Source: Alkalimarinus coralli
GTDB taxonomy: Bacteria; Pseudomonadota; Gammaproteobacteria; Pseudomonadales; Oleiphilaceae
DNA length: 64,000 nucleotides
Direction: 5' to 3'
NCBI RefSeq assembly: GCF_023650515.1
Contig: NZ_CP096016.1
Location: forward strand, 2,256,001 to 2,320,000
Part shown: piece by piece, positions 63,683 through 64,000 of the stretch
How positions within the stretch are numbered: position 1 is the stretch's first letter
How the letters are laid out: every line of letters starts with the position of its first letter
Notes under the pieces: model-generated
Database searches by the model: none
The model's input: only the letters and a program-made list of their open reading frames with translations
What the model was told of the DNA's origin: nothing
Made by a program: the position numbers and the translations under genes

Positions 63683-64000
63683 AATTGATCGCAAAATAAT
63701 AAATCAACTGCAACGAGGCTTTCCTATTTGTCCCCGCCCTTACGAGGAAGCAGCCAAGCCACTCGGCATTACTGAGGCAGAGCTTATTCAGAGAATTGAG
63801 TCGTTGCTCGAAAACAAGACCCTGACTCGTTTTGGCCCGATGTATCAAATCGAAAAAGCTGGCGGGGCGTTTACTCTCGCCGCCATGAGCATTCCCGAAG
63901 ATGAGTTTGACAAAGTAGCTGAACAGGTCAATCAATTTCCTGAGATTGCGCATAACTATGAGCGTGACCATAAGCTAAATATGTGGTTTGTTTTGGGTAC
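63675..64000 (+). CDS. nirG: NirG-like siroheme decarboxylase subunit, N-terminal part
   Basis: About 108 residues are visible, starting MDEIDRKIINQLQRGFPICP. The rest is NirD/NirG-like: LTRFGPMYQIEKAGGAFTLAAMSIPEDEF, then VAEQVNQFPEIAHNYERDHKLNMWFVLGT. Cut off by the right edge. By order nirF-D-L-G it is probably nirG, with nirH and nirJ expected beyond it. Confidence 0.87.
   Translation, partial: MDEIDRKIINQLQRGFPICPRPYEEAAKPLGITEAELIQRIESLLENKTLTRFGPMYQIEKAGGAFTLAAMSIPEDEFDKVAEQVNQFPEIAHNYERDHKLNMWFVLG

Overview
The window looks like chromosomal DNA of a motile, denitrifying marine gammaproteobacterium of the Oceanospirillales/Alteromonadales type (Marinobacter-, Hahella- or Oleiphilus-like). 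This rests on two large flagellins with sigma-28 and sigma-54 type promoters, small lineage proteins resembling the DUF6316 and DUF6160 families, and a full NirS/NorCB denitrification locus with FNR/DNR boxes. The species cannot be fixed from the sequence alone.

Layout. (1) 1-6.1 kb: flagellar filament genes: the start of fliD, flaG, and two head-to-head flagellin genes of about 700 codons with internally duplicated variable regions. (2) 6.2-16.9 kb: an AT-rich island probably devoted to flagellin glycosylation: an HMW1C/GT41-like glycosyltransferase, a WbqC protein, two paralogous beta-propeller glycosidase-like proteins, a GNAT acetyltransferase, two paralogous methyltransferases, a DegT-type aminotransferase and a TPR protein with a degenerate methyltransferase domain. 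(3) 16.9-21.2 kb: a HigBA-type toxin-antitoxin pair and a five-gene arsenosugar-type operon (rhodanese, DsbA-like, ArsS, two glycosyltransferases). (4) 21.3-25.5 kb: tRNA-Arg(CCT) followed by a three-gene module that I read as an uncharacterised toxin/immunity system: a membrane-anchored DUF1036-PDZ protein, a secreted coiled-coil protein with a His-rich putative toxin tip, and a small candidate immunity protein. It lies between the tRNA 3' end and a short copy of that end. (5) 25.6-32.3 kb: mixed small and hypothetical genes, a PhoD-like phosphatase, a DUF6160-like surface protein, yciO and bolA, and a 32-codon gene with a perfect ribosome site and its own terminator. (6) 32.3-48.5 kb: housekeeping and signalling genes: topB, an OmpR-type regulator with a LysM-FecR protein and a CHASE2 histidine kinase, adenosine kinase, hisC with an SDR, a START-domain protein, an HDOD protein with an MBL hydrolase, and a GST. 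(7) 48.5-64 kb: denitrification. norF, norE, norD, a NapH-like Fe-S protein, norB and norC run on the minus strand. nirS, a NirT-like multiheme fusion protein, a broken PEP-CTERM gene, a cupredoxin, nirC, nirF, nirD, nirL and the start of nirG run on the plus strand, with a periplasmic binding-protein-like gene opposing them.

How it fits together. NirS reduces nitrite to NO and NorCB reduces NO to N2O. NirT-like, NirC and cupredoxin proteins probably feed NirS, and NirF/D/L/G make its heme d1. Three matching boxes of the form TTGAT-N4-GTCAA, in front of norC, nirS and the cupredoxin-nirC-nirF operon, point to one NO/anoxia regulator. The flagellin genes and the following island would produce and decorate the filament. 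Strongest leads for new biology: the tRNA-linked toxin-like triad, the HMW1C-like enzyme beside flagellin, the NirT-ethylbenzene-dehydrogenase-type fusion, and the 32-residue protein. Functions are assigned from remembered family signatures; no database search was run.
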